64,000 bases of DNA from Apodemus sylvaticus (GCF_947179515.1 NC_067472.1:79167766-79231765); one strand, 5' to 3'. Positions 46,401 through 60,487 are shown, counted from the first letter of the stretch. Notes: generated from the letters alone by a model not told the origin. Program-made: numbers and translations.

Positions 46401-49400
46401 CCTGTTGTTGAATTGGGCACTAGGTGGATTGGGATCCAACTGCAGGCCCCCCACTGCTGGAGAGCTGTGGGTACTCCTGGGTAATTTGTAATCTCCAGGG
46501 TTATAGTGGACGGTTTTGTCTGATACTGGATTCCATATCTGTCAGTGGTAATGCCTGGGATGTGTGTCAGTGGGAGGAGCAGAGTGTGCCTGTCCTCCTG
46601 ATCCTCTCTTCCCTCCAAGGATGATGATGAGGACTCGGAAGATTCTGAAGATGAAGAGTGGGACACCAGTTCTACATCTTCTGATTCAGACTCTGAGGAA
46701 GAAGAAGGAAAACAAACTGTTCTGGCCTCAAAGTTCCTTAAAAAGTAAGGAAGCACTGGCTTTAGGGGATAGACGGGAGGGTTTTAAAGCCTTGAGTCAT
46801 TCGGAGCTCTGATGCCCTTTGCGTTCATGGAGTCTTCGGTCGTAGGTAGCCCACTGCCCCCCTTTCACAGCAGGACGTTAGAATCAAGTACAAGGTTCCA
46901 AAGCTAGTATGGCTTGAATATAGGATTTGAAGGCTCCAGAGTTCAAATATTTAGCCATACTCTCAATAAAAATCTCATTGAGGCTTCTATTGGTTATGAG
47001 ATAGTCGGCAAGCCGTACCTTTCAATCTTTAGTTTTCTGCATTTGAAATGGGCAGGGGCGTTATAGCCCAGGAGAGCTGGTAGAGGTGGCGTAGGAAGCG
47101 GCTCAGTTGAGGACATAGTTGCTGTTGGGTTTGCCCTTCCTGATAATCAGCTTCTCGGTGCGTGGTATGTGCAGTGCAGCAAGCCTTCATAAACTTAACT
47201 CCAATGGTCAGAGGCTGGAGGGACCTGATGGGCTCTGTCACCAGTCTTATAGTAATGAGTGGTTAGGGACGATGTGAGAGAGCGCTCAGGGGGAACAGTG
47301 CCTTTAAAGGAGCATGCTGCACCCTGATGCTCATGGGAGGCTCTGCTGGATTTAGAAGTGTGAATTACAGTGCTACAGGGAATGGTAAATTCCTCGACAC
47401 CAGAAAGGGCTAGGTGTAAGCTAAAGAACATCGGGAGACATTTTGTTCACAATTACTTTTCATCAAGTGCCTCAGAGAGACAAGACTGATCAAAGTTTGA
47501 GCAAACGTTGTCTGTTACGTCTTTGGAGGGTTTACAGACTTATACTACTGAAAAGTTTTACCAAAATACACATATTTAATGTTCTATAATTATGTCTAAC
47601 TTTCTTTTAAAAAAAGATTTATTTATTTTATATATGTGAGTATAACATAGCTGTCTTCAGACACACCAGAAGAGGTGTCAGATCCCATTACAGATGGTTG
47701 TGAGCCACCACCTGGGAATTGAACTCAGGACCTCTGGTAGAGCAGTCAGTGCTCTTAGGCTCTGAGCCATCTCTTCCAGCCCACTGTCTTTAACTGTCAA
47801 GTTTACTTAATTCTATTGTTTTGTTTTCACGTATGGCTGTGCACCACATTCCTTTTGTGTTGAGACAGAATCTCACTGTATAGGTCAGGGTAGCCTGGAA
47901 CTCATAGAGATCTGTGTCTGCCTCCCGAGTACTGTGATTGAAGGCTAACAGTGTGTGGTATCATGCCCAACCTTGCCTTAGTTTGTTTTTATTTTTTATT
48001 TTTTTTTTTTTGTTTTTTGTTTTTTTTTCCCGGTTTTTTGGATTTGGTTTTTCCGAGACAGGGTTTCTCTGTATAGCCCTGGCTGTCCTGGAACTCACTC
48101 TGTAGACCAGGCTGGCCTCGAACTCAGAAATCCGCCTGCCTCTGCTTCCCAGAGTGCTAGGATTACAGGCGTGCACCACCACCGCCTGGCTCTTCCCTTA
48201 GTTTTTTAAGACCAGGTTCTTCCATTGTCCTGTGGCTTACTGAGTAGTTTTGGCTGCCTGGGCTGTGAGCTCCAGGGATCACCTGTCTCAAATCAGAGAG
48301 TGCAAGCAGGTGCTACCTTACCTTCCTTGGCGCTTTTGTGTATGCAGCAGGGAAACAGATTTATGTTATTTCCCCTTTCTTTCCTTCCAAACCCTCATGT
48401 ATCATTCTTGCTCTCTTTTAAATTCTTATTTTTTTTCCCCATTAATTGTTACTTACACAGGTATGGGGTGTGTGTGTCTGCTTGCATTGGGAATCAAACC
48501 CAGATCTCATTTACACAACAAGCATATTACTGAGTCATTTCTATGTCTCCAACCCTCAAAAAGTATGTAGAAATTAAAGTGTAGGACATCATAAACATGA
48601 TCTGACTTTCAATCATATGCTTTTCAATCATATCTTTGAGGGTTTTTTCCTTTGTTTTATTTTTAACACAAAATTTACCACTTTAAACATTAATATGTAT
48701 TTATTTTGCTTTTATATTTTCATGATTGTTCAACCATCAACCCCATCTACAGAACTTGATCTCTATCTTTCTTGTTCTCCCCCTGCCTGCCCTTTGGTTT
48801 TTTTGTTTGTTTTGGTTTTTTTTGTTTGTTTTTAAAGATTTATTTATTTATTATATGTAATTACACATTTGCTGTCTTCAGACACTCCAGAAGAGGGCTT
48901 CAAATCTCATTATAGATGGTTGTGAGCCACCATGTGGTTGCTGGGATTTGAACTCAGGACCTTCGGAAGAGCAGTCGGTGCTCTTAACCACTGAGCCATC
49001 TCTCCAGTCCTTGCCCTTTGGTTTTCAAGACAGGGTTTTTTTGTGTAGACTAGGCTGACCTTGAATTCAGAGATGTGCCCTACCTCTGGGGTACACCACC
49101 ACTGCCTAGTCTGCATCTGTTTTTCTTTTACTTTTTTTTTTAATTAGATATTTGCTTTATTTACATTTCAAATGGTATCCCCTTTCCTTGTTACCCCTCC
49201 GAAAGCCCCCCTATCCCCTCCCCTCCCCTTTTCTGTTTTTCCTTTGGCAAGTTTACTAATATTTTTTGTAGTCATTAATGTATTAGGACTTGTTACTGTT
49301 TGCTTATGTATTGTGTTTTCTGTTTGGCCTTGTTTTGTTTTGTTGGGACAGGGTCACCTCTATCCAGGTTGGCCTTGAACCCTTGAAGTGTTTTCACCTT

Positions 49401-52400
49401 CTGTACCTGGATTATAGGGATGTTTTTCCATTCTTGACATCTTTGAAGTTTTTAATAGCTTCTCTCAGGTATAATTGTATGTATGTATGTATATATAAAA
49501 GTTTGGGGAGGGGTTGTTTGTGTCTCTATGAGTTCAAGGTAGGCCAGGTCTACATAGAGAGTTGAGCAGCCTATCCTTAAAACAATCCAAAAGGGCTAGA
49601 AAGTTGACTCATTGGTTCAGGACACTTGTTACTATTGAAGAGGACCCAGCACCCACATAATAGCTTACAGCAGTATGTAATGCCAATCCCAGGAGGGTCT
49701 AAAGCCCTCCTCATCCTGGCTTCGGCAAGTAGTAGGAATGCACGTGATGTACATACATGTGTGGAGGCAAAACATTTAGATATATAAAATAATTTAAAAA
49801 CAAAAAAGATATAACTAGCCGGGCAGTGGTGGCACATGCCTTTAATCCTAGCACTCTGGGAGGCAGAGACAGGTGGATTTCTGAGTTCGAGGCCAGCCTG
49901 GTCTACAGAGTGAGTTCCAGGACAGCCAAGGCTATACAGAGAAACCCTGTCTCGAAAAAACAAAACAAAAAAAGATATAACTATACTGAGATATTAATGT
50001 GTCTTAAGAAATATCAAACCCAAGTCTTTTTACTTCAAATTCATAGAGGGAATTATTTTTCCTTTTTAAGTATGACTCACAATATCCTTAGCACTAAGTA
50101 AAACTCAGTGCAAGAAAAACGAAGTTGATTGGAAGCACTGATGATAAGTACTTGAAGATCCTTTAATCTCAGAACTGTGGGCATGGTATAGTCTCTGTAG
50201 ACCAAGAGAATTCAGCTTACTGAAAATAATTGATATATTTGTAAAATGTGAGAAGTGAGTTTGGGCCTAGGGATGCAGCTCAGCTGAGAGACTGTCTGCC
50301 TAGCTTGCACGAGGTCCTGGGTTAGATCCCTCAGCTCTGTGTAAATTAAGTCTTGCTGGTGTACACCTGTAACCCCAGCATTTGGAAAGAGGAAGCCTCA
50401 GAGGGGAGGAAAGGATGTGTTCATTTTTTCCCTCATCTCCTGCCAGGGCACCCACCACAGAGGAGGACAAAAAAGCAGCTGAAAAGAAACGGGAAGACAA
50501 AGCCAAGAAGAAGCACGACAGGAAGTCCAAGCGCCTGGATGAGGAAGAGGAGGACAATGAGGGCGGGGAGTGGGAACGGGTCCGAGGCGGCGTGCCACTT
50601 GTTAAGGTGAGCATTGTAAAGGGATCGGATGGAAGGTGCCCACCTGGTTGGAGTGAGAGGAGTCTAAAGCAAGAACAGGTTCCCCTTGACATTTGTGTAA
50701 CACGATACGTGATATGTTTTTAACCAGGAGAAGCCAAAAATGTTTGCCAAGGGAACTGAGATCACTCACGCTGTTGTCATCAAGAAACTGAATGAGATTC
50801 TACAGGTCAGAGGCAAGAAGGGAACAGACCGGTAAGATGTGCAGACTTGAGCATTGCTACTTTTTTATAGCAAAGCTTTCTTTACAGTACTGTTAAACAT
50901 TGCTGTGAGTGGATATCACTCTATTTAGAGAATATTATCTATGCTTGTATACTGGAGACCTGTCTGTTTCCTGTTGTGTACTCTTGTATAACTTTGACCT
51001 ACTGAGTTTCTGTTGCAGTCTGTTCCTCTGTGTCTGTAGTTACTAGGTGATCAGATAGGATGGACAGAATGAAGACCTTTTATAAATAGCACTTAAAGAT
51101 GGCTAGCATTACTATTGTTTCTGTTGGGAGTTTAAAAGAGAAGCAAGGATTGGGTATAATTCAATTGGTAGTCTAGCCTAGCATACATGAAGCCCTAGCT
51201 GGGTTTGAGTCCTGGCAGCTCATAAAACCAGATGTGGTGGTACACAGCTGTAATCTCAGCGCTTGGGTGGTGAAGGTAAGAGAATCAGAAGTTGCAGGGC
51301 CTCCTTAGCTGCATAACATGCTCAAGGCCTTCTTGGAGTACGTGGAACCTTGTCTCAAGAGAATACATAAATAAGAAAGAAACACATATGCAGATAGTAA
51401 AGACATGTGGCATCAACCGCTCTGCTGGTCTTAAGAGGATATCCTGCATAACAGGGTGAGAATGGCTAATTTATCTCCAAAGCCTTACCCAGTTCTGTGT
51501 CCCTCCAGTGCCACCCAGATTGAATTGCTCCAGCTGCTGGTTCAGATTGCTTCTGAAAACAACTTGGGAGTGGGTGTCATTGTCAAGATCAAGTTCAATA
51601 TCATTGCCTCTCTCTACGATTACAACCCTAACCTGGCCACGTACATGAAGGTGAGAACAGAAGAGAACTGGGGTTGAGTTGTGGGTGGTCAGAAGAAGGT
51701 ACCAACTGCTTAAAGACCTGAGGCCGACAGCAGCCTTGTGTGTTGAAGGTCCTGTGATTCTTGGTGAAAGGGTTCTTTAGAAACGTCACTTACTACTACA
51801 TGCCTCTAACTTTGTCACTTCATCTCTTGACAGCCAGAGATGTGGCAGATGTGCCTCGACTGCATCAATGAACTTATGGATACCTTGGTTGCACATTCCA
51901 ACATCTTCGTTGGGGAGAACATTTTGGAAGAGAGTGAGAACTTACACAATTTTGATCAGGTAAAGAGGGATTAGCAGGTTAACTGGGAAGGCGGTAGAGA
52001 CAGGAGTTGAGATTAAGATACAAACCTGGATTAACTGTTCGTTGCATAATTGTTTAGCCACTGCGTGTACGAGGCTGCATCCTAACTCTGGTGGAGCGAA
52101 TGGATGAAGAATTTACCAAAATAATGCAAAATACTGATCCTCACTCCCAAGGTAAGCCTTAAGAAAGCAGGGACTTTGAAGACAGGAAAAGTACAGGAGA
52201 TAATACTAATGATTAGCATTATATGAAGTCAGAGGCAAGTGCTCGAGTTACAGGCTCTGTTGAACAAGTTGGTAACTCAGGTACTTCCCTAGGCAGTGAA
52301 TGGTAAGCTCCTGGAAGAGCATGCTGTTTTTAGGGTGTAGTGTAGAGGGGAAACCAGAATGGCTGGACATGGGTGGTTGGAGAAGGCGGTACTCAGAGTG

Positions 52401-54712
52401 AGGATGGGTGTCCTCCTTACCAGAGTATGTGGAACACCTGAAGGATGAGGCACAAGTGTGTGCCATCATTGAGCGTGTGCAACGCTACCTGGAGGAGAAA
52501 GGTACCACCGAGGAGATCTGCCAGATCTACTTGAGGCGCATCCTGCACACCTACTACAAGTTTGATTACAAGGCGCATCAGCGTCAGCTCACTCCTCCTG
52601 AGGGATCCTCAAAGGTGAGATTCCTTGGTAATCATGGGGAGCAAGAGAAGTGTGAATTCTCCTCCTTATCTGCTAGGCCTTGATGATAAGTCCTCAAGGG
52701 ACTTTTGTAGTAGAAGAGGGTTGGGGGGGTGGAGGGATTGCAATGAGGGTGGAAACAAGGTTGGCCTTGTTTTGTTGCTAGGGCCTAAGCCATTTAAAGC
52801 CATGGTCTTTGCCTGGATATCCATTGCTAACAATTTCCCATTCCTCTAGTCTGAGCAAGACCAGGCAGAAAATGAGGGTGAGGACTCAGCTGTGCTAATG
52901 GAAAGACTGTGCAAATACATCTATGCCAAGGACCGCACAGACCGGATCCGTACCTGTGCCATCCTCTGCCATATCTACCATCATGCGCTCCACTCCCGCT
53001 GGTATCAGGCCCGTGACCTCATGCTCATGAGCCACCTGCAAGACAACATTCAGCACGCAGACCCGCCAGTACAGGTAGGTCGGTGAAGGAGTCGTCTGGC
53101 CTCCATTAGGTCAACAGACTCAAGGATCAGCACATGCTTAGCTAGTGTAGACCCAGACAGGTTTGGGTCTTTTCCAAACTCTGTTTTCTTGCTTGCTTTT
53201 TATTTTCCTAGCTACCCAGTATTGGATTCAAAACATTAGGAGCTGATCTTAGTTTTCTAGAAAAATAAAAGCTATATTAGAGGTGTAGATCCCTCTTCTA
53301 GTAATAATGGTGGTGAGGGGTGCTTGTGCCATGGCACACATGTAGAGGTCAGTAGGTAGTCTGTGTGTCCTTCTGCCACGGACCATCCCAGGCGGGTGTG
53401 GTCCCTGGGGTGGGGGTCCCTGGGATTCGAGTTCTTTTTTTTTTTTTTTTTTTTTTTTTCTCGAGACAGGGTTTCTCTGTATAGCCCTGGCTGTCCTGGA
53501 ACTCACTCTGTAGATCAGGCTGGCCTCGAACTCAGAAATCCGCCTGCCTCTGCCTCCCAGAGTGCTGGGATTACAGGCATGCGCTACCATCACCCGGCTT
53601 GGATTCGAGTTCTTGAGGCAGGTGGGTAAAGATTTGACTGTGACAAACAGAAACAAACGCAGAGGCAGTTTGAATCTGAGTCTGTCTTGTAGCTCTCGAG
53701 CAGGGATTTTATGCATAGAGAAATAGGTAGTACAACTCAGGAGAGCTATGTTCAGTGAAGCAGTACAATAGAATGAACACTGCAATAATCATTTGGTACA
53801 GCAAAATACAAAATAAAAAAATCACCCAAGTATTAGAACTTCAAAAAGAGTGTTTCCAATAAAAACAGCCAAGTAGAACAAACATTATTATGATCATTTG
53901 GTACATCAAAATATAAAAATTATCTAAGGCTAGGTGGCAAATTTCCAAGAATAAACTAATACATTTTTATGATCAGTTACTGTTTAACTCCTAGCTCCTG
54001 TTTTTCTGTAAATATTCAAAGCATAAATTTAAACTTCTAATTCTCTTTATTTAAGGCTTTTTAAAAACAATATAGCAAAACCTATTTCCGATGACACACA
54101 TGTAGCCATATAAAATATTATTGTTGGGAAAGTTTATATTTATCAATACTATCTTATACGTGACTTATGTGAAGCTGGTTTTCCCAGACATGAGGTCATG
54201 GTTAGTAACTCCATCTTAGGGAATGGTTTCCAACCCATTGTTCTTGCTTAAGATCTTAGCCTAGGCTATCAGGAACATTTAGTAAATAGGAAAAGGAACA
54301 GAAAACATAAGATAGATGAGTTACCAAGAGAACTACGGCTCAATCATTTTTGTCAGGCAAAGAGTTCCACAACCAGTTCCAGGAGGCCTCCCCCTGGAGG
54401 TCAATCGCCTCAGTCTGAGTCACCTAATGGAGGTGGTGTGGCAACCTTCTACCTTGTTTGATGGAGAGTGTTCTGTAATTTGCTGACCTGTGGCTTCCCA
54501 GGAGTCTCCTGTCTCCCATCTTCCTGTAGTAGCAGTGTGATTATAGATGCACTCTTCTGCATCACTATTAATGTAGTTTCTGGGGAATTCAAACTGATCG
54601 TTACGCGTGTGTAAGTGAACGAACGATACCCCACCGTTCAATTTCCCTGGTCCAATAGCAGTGGTTTATGCAGTATCTTCTCCTTATTCTTTTATTTCAT
54701 TGATTAAAAGCC

Positions 54713-54770
<58 letters not shown>

Positions 54771-57065
54771 TCTGAGTATTTGTGTTTTTATTATGGAATT
54801 GTAGGGATTCTTAATATCATTTTGGATGGCCACTCATATATCAGGCTTCAGATATTTTATTCTAGGCTGTAGTTTGCCTCTTGCCTTAGTTGTGCCTTTT
54901 TGATAGAGTACTTTATTATATTGAATATATTTTCTCTGAGTCATGTCTAAATAAATCTTTGCCTAAAATTCATGAAGATGGAGACTGGAGAGATGGTTCA
55001 GTAGTAAAGAGCATTTGCTTTTCCAGAGGACCCGAATTCAGTTCTCAGCATTCATTCACCCCAGGCAGCTCATAACCATCCATAACTCTAGTTCCCGGGA
55101 GCCTTACACATCTGGCTGTCACAGCACCTGCACTCATGTGCACATATCCAAATGCAGGCACACACCACACACAATTTAAAATAATAAAATAGGGGCTGGG
55201 AAAACAGCCCGTCAGTTAAGAGCACTTGTTTTCTAAACTGAACTCTCAGCATAATGGCTGAAAACCAGCATCTCACACCCCCTGTTGACCTCTGCTGGCA
55301 CCAGGTACCATGTGGGCACACATACCTACATACATGTAGGCAAAACACTTACACAAGTAAAAAAAAATTTAAAAGTTCGAGGCCAGCCTGGTCTACAGAG
55401 TGAGTTCCAAGACAGCCAGGGCTATACAGAGAAACCATGTCTCAAACACAAACAAACAACAAAAACCAAACAAAAAAGTATTTTAAAAGTTTTGTTTTGA
55501 ACTATGTAGCCTTGCCTGACCTGAAACTCACTATGGAGACCCAAAGAGCTCCACTTGCCTCCTGGATTCTAGGATTAAAGGCATGTGCCACCAAGCCCAG
55601 GTTAACTTTTGTTTTGTTTTTATCTATTTGTTTGTTTTGGTTTTTCAAGATAGGGTTTCTCTCTTTGTGTAGCCTTAGCTATCCTGGAACACACTTTGTA
55701 GACTAGACCAGTTTCAGAGATCCACCTGCCTCTGCCTCTGTCTCTGTGTGCTTAGATTAAAGGTGTGCATCACTGCCCGACTCTGGCTTAAGTTTTTTTA
55801 AAGAATAAAAATAAATAAAATTTATGAAAGTGTTTTACCATTTCTTTTTTGATAAGCTTTTGTAGTTTCAGTGTTTACATTTAGACTTCCTGTTTATCTT
55901 GACTTAATCCTCTCATGTAGTGTGAGGGTGGGGTCAGTTCTCTTCCCCTCACATTGATACTAAGTTGTATGAGCATCATTTGTAGCAAATACTCTCTTGT
56001 CCTATTATTTTGCTTAGGTGGTCTTGTGGAAAACTGCATAAACATGACTGTGGCAGTGAAGCACTTCTGGGCTCTTGGTTCTGTTATATTGATTATGATT
56101 TTAATCTAGCATTGTACCAGTCCAACAGTCAGTCTCTCTATGCCTGTCTCTTTCCCTCCCTCCCCCTCATTCCCTCTCCCTTTCCCTCCCTCCCTCCCTC
56201 CCTCTCTCTGTCTCTCTCTCCCCGCCCCCAACCTGCTGGCTGTCTGTCTGTCTGTCTCAGTCAGTGGAATTGGCTGATTGATAGAGAGAGATGAAGGTGT
56301 GTGCCACCACTCCTGGCTCTTGATCTCTTACTGGCTGGCCTGGAACTTTTGCCAGTCCTCCTGTCCTATGCCTGGATTCATTTTTCTCTTACACACAAAT
56401 TATTATTGTGTGTGTGTGTGTATGAGCACACACATGAAGTCACAAGAAACAGCTTTCAAGAGTGGTTCCGTTTTTTACCATGTGGGTCGTGGAGATCAAA
56501 CTCAGGTCATCAGGGTTTTGTTCCTTCCGAGCAATCTCTGTGGCTAGTATTTCTTTATTTTTCTCTTCAGCGCATTTGCTAGGGTTTTTTTCTTCTGGCT
56601 TCAAACTTGCTATGTAGCCAAGAATGACCTTGGCTAAGTTCTGGAATTCTGGTCACACACCACTATGTACTTTGGGTGATATTATGTGTACATGTGTGTC
56701 TTTCTGTAAGCATGTGTGCATTAAGTTCATGTGCCCACAGAAGCTAGAGGCATTGGATCTCCTGGAGCTGAATTTAGAGGTGACTGTGAGCCACCTGGTG
56801 TGGGTGCTGGGATCCAAACTCAGGGCTTCTGTAAGAGTACACTCAAGTAAGAAACCTTAATCTCTGCCTCCCAGTTTTCTTCTGTTCATAATCTTGTGTG
56901 TCTTAATTCGTGGCAAATCTGCACACTCTTTATCTGGTTTGCCCAGAAGTCCCAGTGCCCTGTTTGGTTCTGCTGTTTCTTTTTCGTTCCATTTCACCCT
57001 GACCCACCTGCCTCTGCCTCCTGAATGCTAAGATTGCCAGTGTGTGCCACCTTGCTTGCCTGGTT

Positions 57066-57098
<33 letters not shown>

Positions 57099-60000
57099 TG
57101 GTTTTTCAAGACAGCCCTGGCTGTCTTGGAACTCACTCTGTAGACCAGGCTGGCCTGGAACTCAAAAATCTGCCTGCCTGTGAATGCTGGGATTAAAGGT
57201 GTGCGCCACCCCTGCTTGGCCTCACTGTTTTTGCTTCCTGTCCCTTTGTCTTTCTGTGCAGTTTTTACTGGGATAGGCAGAGTGTAACCCTGCTAAGTCA
57301 GGTTTTGTTATCTACTTGCTCAGAACTTTCCATGGTTTCCATCTTTACATCGCGCTTTATGTGTGCCCACTTCCTGGTTTATGGTAAGGTCTTAGCCAGG
57401 TCAGGTACTCATCTGAACCACCGCATTCCCTTTTCCTCTGTGGACCTTATCCCTGTTTATCTGTGTGACTTCTTTAATTCCTAGCTATTCTTCATAATGA
57501 CGCCTTTACCAAGCCTCCATCACCATACATACATACTTTCTAAATTTTCCCCTCATTTTTTTCTCCATTCTTGTAGTAATTTTATCATGCACACCCCACG
57601 TCTACAATTGATATAGAGTTTGCCTGTGGCTGTCACCTCTGTCCTTTGTGCCTAGATCCTATATAACCGTACCATGGTGCAGCTGGGCATCTGTGCTTTC
57701 CGTCAAGGCCTGACAAAGGATGCACACAATGCACTTCTGGATATTCAATCAAGTGGCCGTGCCAAGGAGCTTTTGGGCCAGGGTCTGCTGCTGCGCAGCC
57801 TACAGGAGCGCAATCAGGAACAGGAAAAGGTAGAGCGGCGCCGACAAGTGCCCTTTCACCTGCACATCAACCTGGAACTGCTGGAGTGTGTCTATCTGGT
57901 GTCTGCAATGCTCCTGGAGATCCCCTACATGGCTGCCCACGAGAGTGATGCCCGCCGGCGCATGATCAGCAAGCAGTTCCATCACCAACTGCGGGTGGGT
58001 GAGCGGCAGCCCCTGCTAGGTGAGTGTGGGCCTCTGTGGACTGTGTACACTTTTTGGATCTTTGCTTGCCCATAAGCATTAAGAGACGTTCATGGAATAA
58101 TTCCTCACAAGATGACTGCATTTGATTTATATCTTATATTGATGCCTTCTCTGCCTGGCAGTCTTTGATAAATAATAATTCATTATTCAAGACATGATGA
58201 GTTTGAGATCAGCCTGCTCTACCAAGAAAGTTCCCAGGGCTACCTAGTAATCCTGTCTTTTTGTTGTTTTATTTTTTTAAGATTTATTTATGTAATCTAT
58301 GCATGTGAGTGCTCTATTGCTTATGTGTTTACATGTCAGGAGAGGGCATTGGATCCCATTGTAGATGGTCCTGAGAGGACTCGGGACGCTGGAAGAACAG
58401 CCAGTACTCTTAACCACTGAGCCATCTCTCCAGCCCAGTAATCCTGTCTTGATAAGACAAAATTTATTAAATTTGTATTAATGATAAAGCACGTGATGTG
58501 TGAGTACTCTTGTTACCGTTCACCTGATGGTGAGACTGCAGTGCAGGGAATTTAAATGGCTTGTCCTCGTTTGCCGAGGGTCATAGGTCCCTCTTTCCTT
58601 GTTTCAGTCAAGACAACCACAGTAGAGTTTTATCATTCAAGAATTTTAACATTGGTTTCTTTAGTCACTGTTTTGTTGTCTTAACTATGTGGCCCTGGCT
58701 TTCCATGTAAACCATGCTGGTCTTAAACTCATAAAGATTTATCTTTTGGGGGCGGGGTGGGTGGTGGGTGCAGGGCTTCTCTGAGAAGCCCTGGCTATCC
58801 TGGAACTTGCTATGTAAAGGGAGGCTGGCCTCAAACTCACATCTACCTGCTTCTGCCTCCTGAGTTCTGGGATTAACAGTGTACAACCCCATACCTGGCT
58901 CAGACTTTTAAATGTTGTGTGCTTGCCTGAGTGTGTTTATGTGCAGCATGTGGTGTGGCTGCTGGCAAGACCAGAATAGTGTGTTTGATTTTCCAGAACT
59001 GTAGTGAGAAGTGCTTGTGGATGCTGACAACTGAACCTAGGTCCCTCAAGAGCAGTAGTTTTCTGTGTAGACTGTGGTTCAGTCTATAGATCAGGCTGGC
59101 CTTGAACTCAGAAATCTGCCAGCCTCTGATGGCATTAAAGGCATGCTGCACTGCTGCTCAGTGACATTTTTTTAAGGTCAAGGAACTTTAAGAGAATCTG
59201 GTGAGAGTTGTGGACCTTTTTCTTAGGAAAATGCACACAAAGGGTGTACACACAGCCATGTGTCAGCAGTTTCGGGGATCTAGCAGTCCCTTGAAGAGTG
59301 CCGATGGACTGATTTAGTTCAATCCATAGTGTCTTCAGCTGTTAAATGACTTTTACAGTCCCTAGGAGACTGTAAAAGTGGAGAGCTGGAAAGTCTCTAG
59401 TCTAGTTTGCCCTTCTAGCCACTGCTTCTCCTTAAGCAGTGCTCACGAGGGCAGAGCCTTGAGTTTGTTTCCGTCCTGCCTTATTCTCACCCTTCCAGGT
59501 CCTCCTGAGTCCATGAGGGAGCATGTGGTTGCTGCCTCCAAGGCCATGAAGATGGGTGACTGGAAGACCTGCCACAGTTTCATCATTAATGAAAAGATGA
59601 ATGGCAAAGTGTGGGACCTTTTCCCTGAGGCGGACAAAGTGCGCACCATGCTAGTTCGGTGAGCAGTAAAGGGAGCCGTGGTGGGTGGAAGAGAAAAGAT
59701 CTGCCAGGCGCCTTCCCTTAGGACCTCACGCTTTTTTGTCCTCTCCTCACAGGAAGATCCAGGAAGAGTCTCTGAGGACCTACCTTTTTACCTACAGCAG
59801 TGTCTATGACTCAATCAGGTAAGATGGGCTCAGAGTCACGGAGGGCCCTGCTCTGTGAGCAGTGCTCTAACAGCCCTGTTTCCTGCCTTCCCTCAGCATG
59901 GAGACACTGTCAGATATGTTCGAGCTGGACCTGCCCACTGTTCACTCCATCATCAGCAAGATGATCATTAATGAGGAATTGATGGTGAGGACCAGGGGTG

Positions 60001-60421
60001 GTAGACTGAGTAGAGACCGCTACGAAGAAGCCGGTAACGTGTGACCTGACTGTCCCTCTCCCTCCCATCAGGCTTCCCTGGACCAGCCAACACAGACGGT
60101 AGTGATGCACCGCACCGAGCCCACTGCCCAGCAGAACTTGGCTCTGCAGCTGGCTGAGAAGCTTGGCAGCCTGGTGGAGAATAATGAGCGGGTGTTTGAC
60201 CATAAGCAGGGGACCTATGGGGGCTATTTCCGCGGTGAGTGGTGGTTCCGTCCTCCATTCTCCCACGATCCTTGCGCCTTTGTCTGTCTCCAGGCTCTCA
60301 CTCCTTCCCAATCTTTCCTATCCACCTTTTACCTGCAGACCAAAAGGATGGCTACCGGAAAAACGAAGGCTACATGCGCCGTGGTGGCTACCGCCAGCAG
60401 CAGTCTCAGACAGCCTACTGA
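43432..60421 (+). CDS. Eif3c: Eukaryotic translation initiation factor 3 subunit C, 20 coding exons
   Basis: Core eIF3 scaffold subunit (yeast Nip1) acting with eIF1/eIF5 in the cytosolic 43S pre-initiation complex. Coding exons: 43432-43532, 44554-44619, 44712-44901, 45577-45702, 46010-46064, 46161-46267, 46620-46744, 50447-50606, 50728-50831, 51509-51650, 51834-51959, 52058-52151, 52424-52614, 52850-53074, 57656-58019, 59499-59658, 59753-59818, 59897-59984, 60072-60234, 60339-60421. All GT-AG, phases agree, 911 residues as in mouse. The N terminus ([16 protein letters not shown]) and residues about 160-300 are acidic/serine-rich with lysine clusters. The conserved middle contains [15 protein letters not shown]. 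The C-terminal third is the PCI domain, ending in a Gly/Arg/Tyr tail ([14 protein letters not shown]). The start codon context gtcgccATGt is near-Kozak. Introns 7 (3.7 kb) and 14 (4.6 kb) are packed with SINEs. Confidence 0.98.
45062..45304 (-). mobile_element. B1 SINE with (GGT)n and T-rich tail, Eif3c intron 3
   Basis: Reverse B1 body at 45155-45304, preceded by T runs and a (GGT)n stretch. Confidence 0.88.
47612..48191 (-). mobile_element. SINE cluster in Eif3c intron 7 (B2, B1, B1)
   Basis: B2 at 47612-47781 (tagctgtcttcagacacacc ... gagccatctcttccagccc), a diverged B1 at 47870-47972 and a well preserved B1 at 47998-48191. Confidence 0.9.
48830..49110 (-). mobile_element. B2 SINE and partial B1, Eif3c intron 7
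   Basis: Reverse B2 at 48830-49009 (aaagatttatttatttatta ... ccatctctccagtcc) followed by a shortened B1 (ttcaagacagggtttttttg). Confidence 0.88.
49138..49235 (-). mobile_element. Short LINE-1 fragment in Eif3c intron 7
   Basis: The stretch tttacatttcaaatggtatc followed by cccctatcccctcccctccc matches the pyrimidine-rich antisense of L1. No target duplication could be assigned. Confidence 0.6.
49817..49972 (+). mobile_element. B1 SINE, Eif3c intron 7
   Basis: Well preserved B1 (gccgggcagtggtggcacat ... ctgtctcgaa) with target-like flanks: gatataacta lies before it and again at 49973-49983. Confidence 0.95.
53436..53600 (-). mobile_element. B1 SINE, Eif3c intron 14
   Basis: Reverse B1 with a long T run; ggattcgagttctt occurs on both sides (53403-53416 and 53601-53614), so the target duplication is intact. 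Confidence 0.96.
54716..54766. repeat. (TC)n microsatellite, Eif3c intron 14
   Basis: About 25 uninterrupted TC units. Confidence 0.98.
54975..55785. mobile_element. SINE cluster in Eif3c intron 14
   Basis: B3-like (+) 54975-55185, a second tRNA-type SINE (+) 55192-55365, the 3' half of a B1 (+) 55378-55450, and B1 copies (-) at about 55490-55610 and 55640-55785. Confidence 0.8.
56155..57220 (-). mobile_element. Simple repeats and SINEs, Eif3c intron 14
   Basis: CCCT/CT-rich repeat at 56155-56225, B3-like copies at about 56410-56545 and 56685-56850, and a B1 at 57068-57220 with a long T run. Confidence 0.75.
58270..58436 (-). mobile_element. B2 SINE, Eif3c intron 15
   Basis: Reverse B2, diverged, ending at head actgagccatctctccagcc. 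Confidence 0.88.
58675..59160 (-). mobile_element. B1/B3-type SINE remnants, Eif3c intron 15
   Basis: Diverged reverse B1 pieces (gggcttctctgagaagccct; ggctggcctcaaactcacat; caggctggccttgaactcag) separated by B3-like sequence. Confidence 0.65.
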
Positions 60422-60487
60422 GTTCTCCACTTCTGTCATCCCTGTGACCAGACTATCTGTCCTTTGTTCCTAAACTCACCCCGGGTC

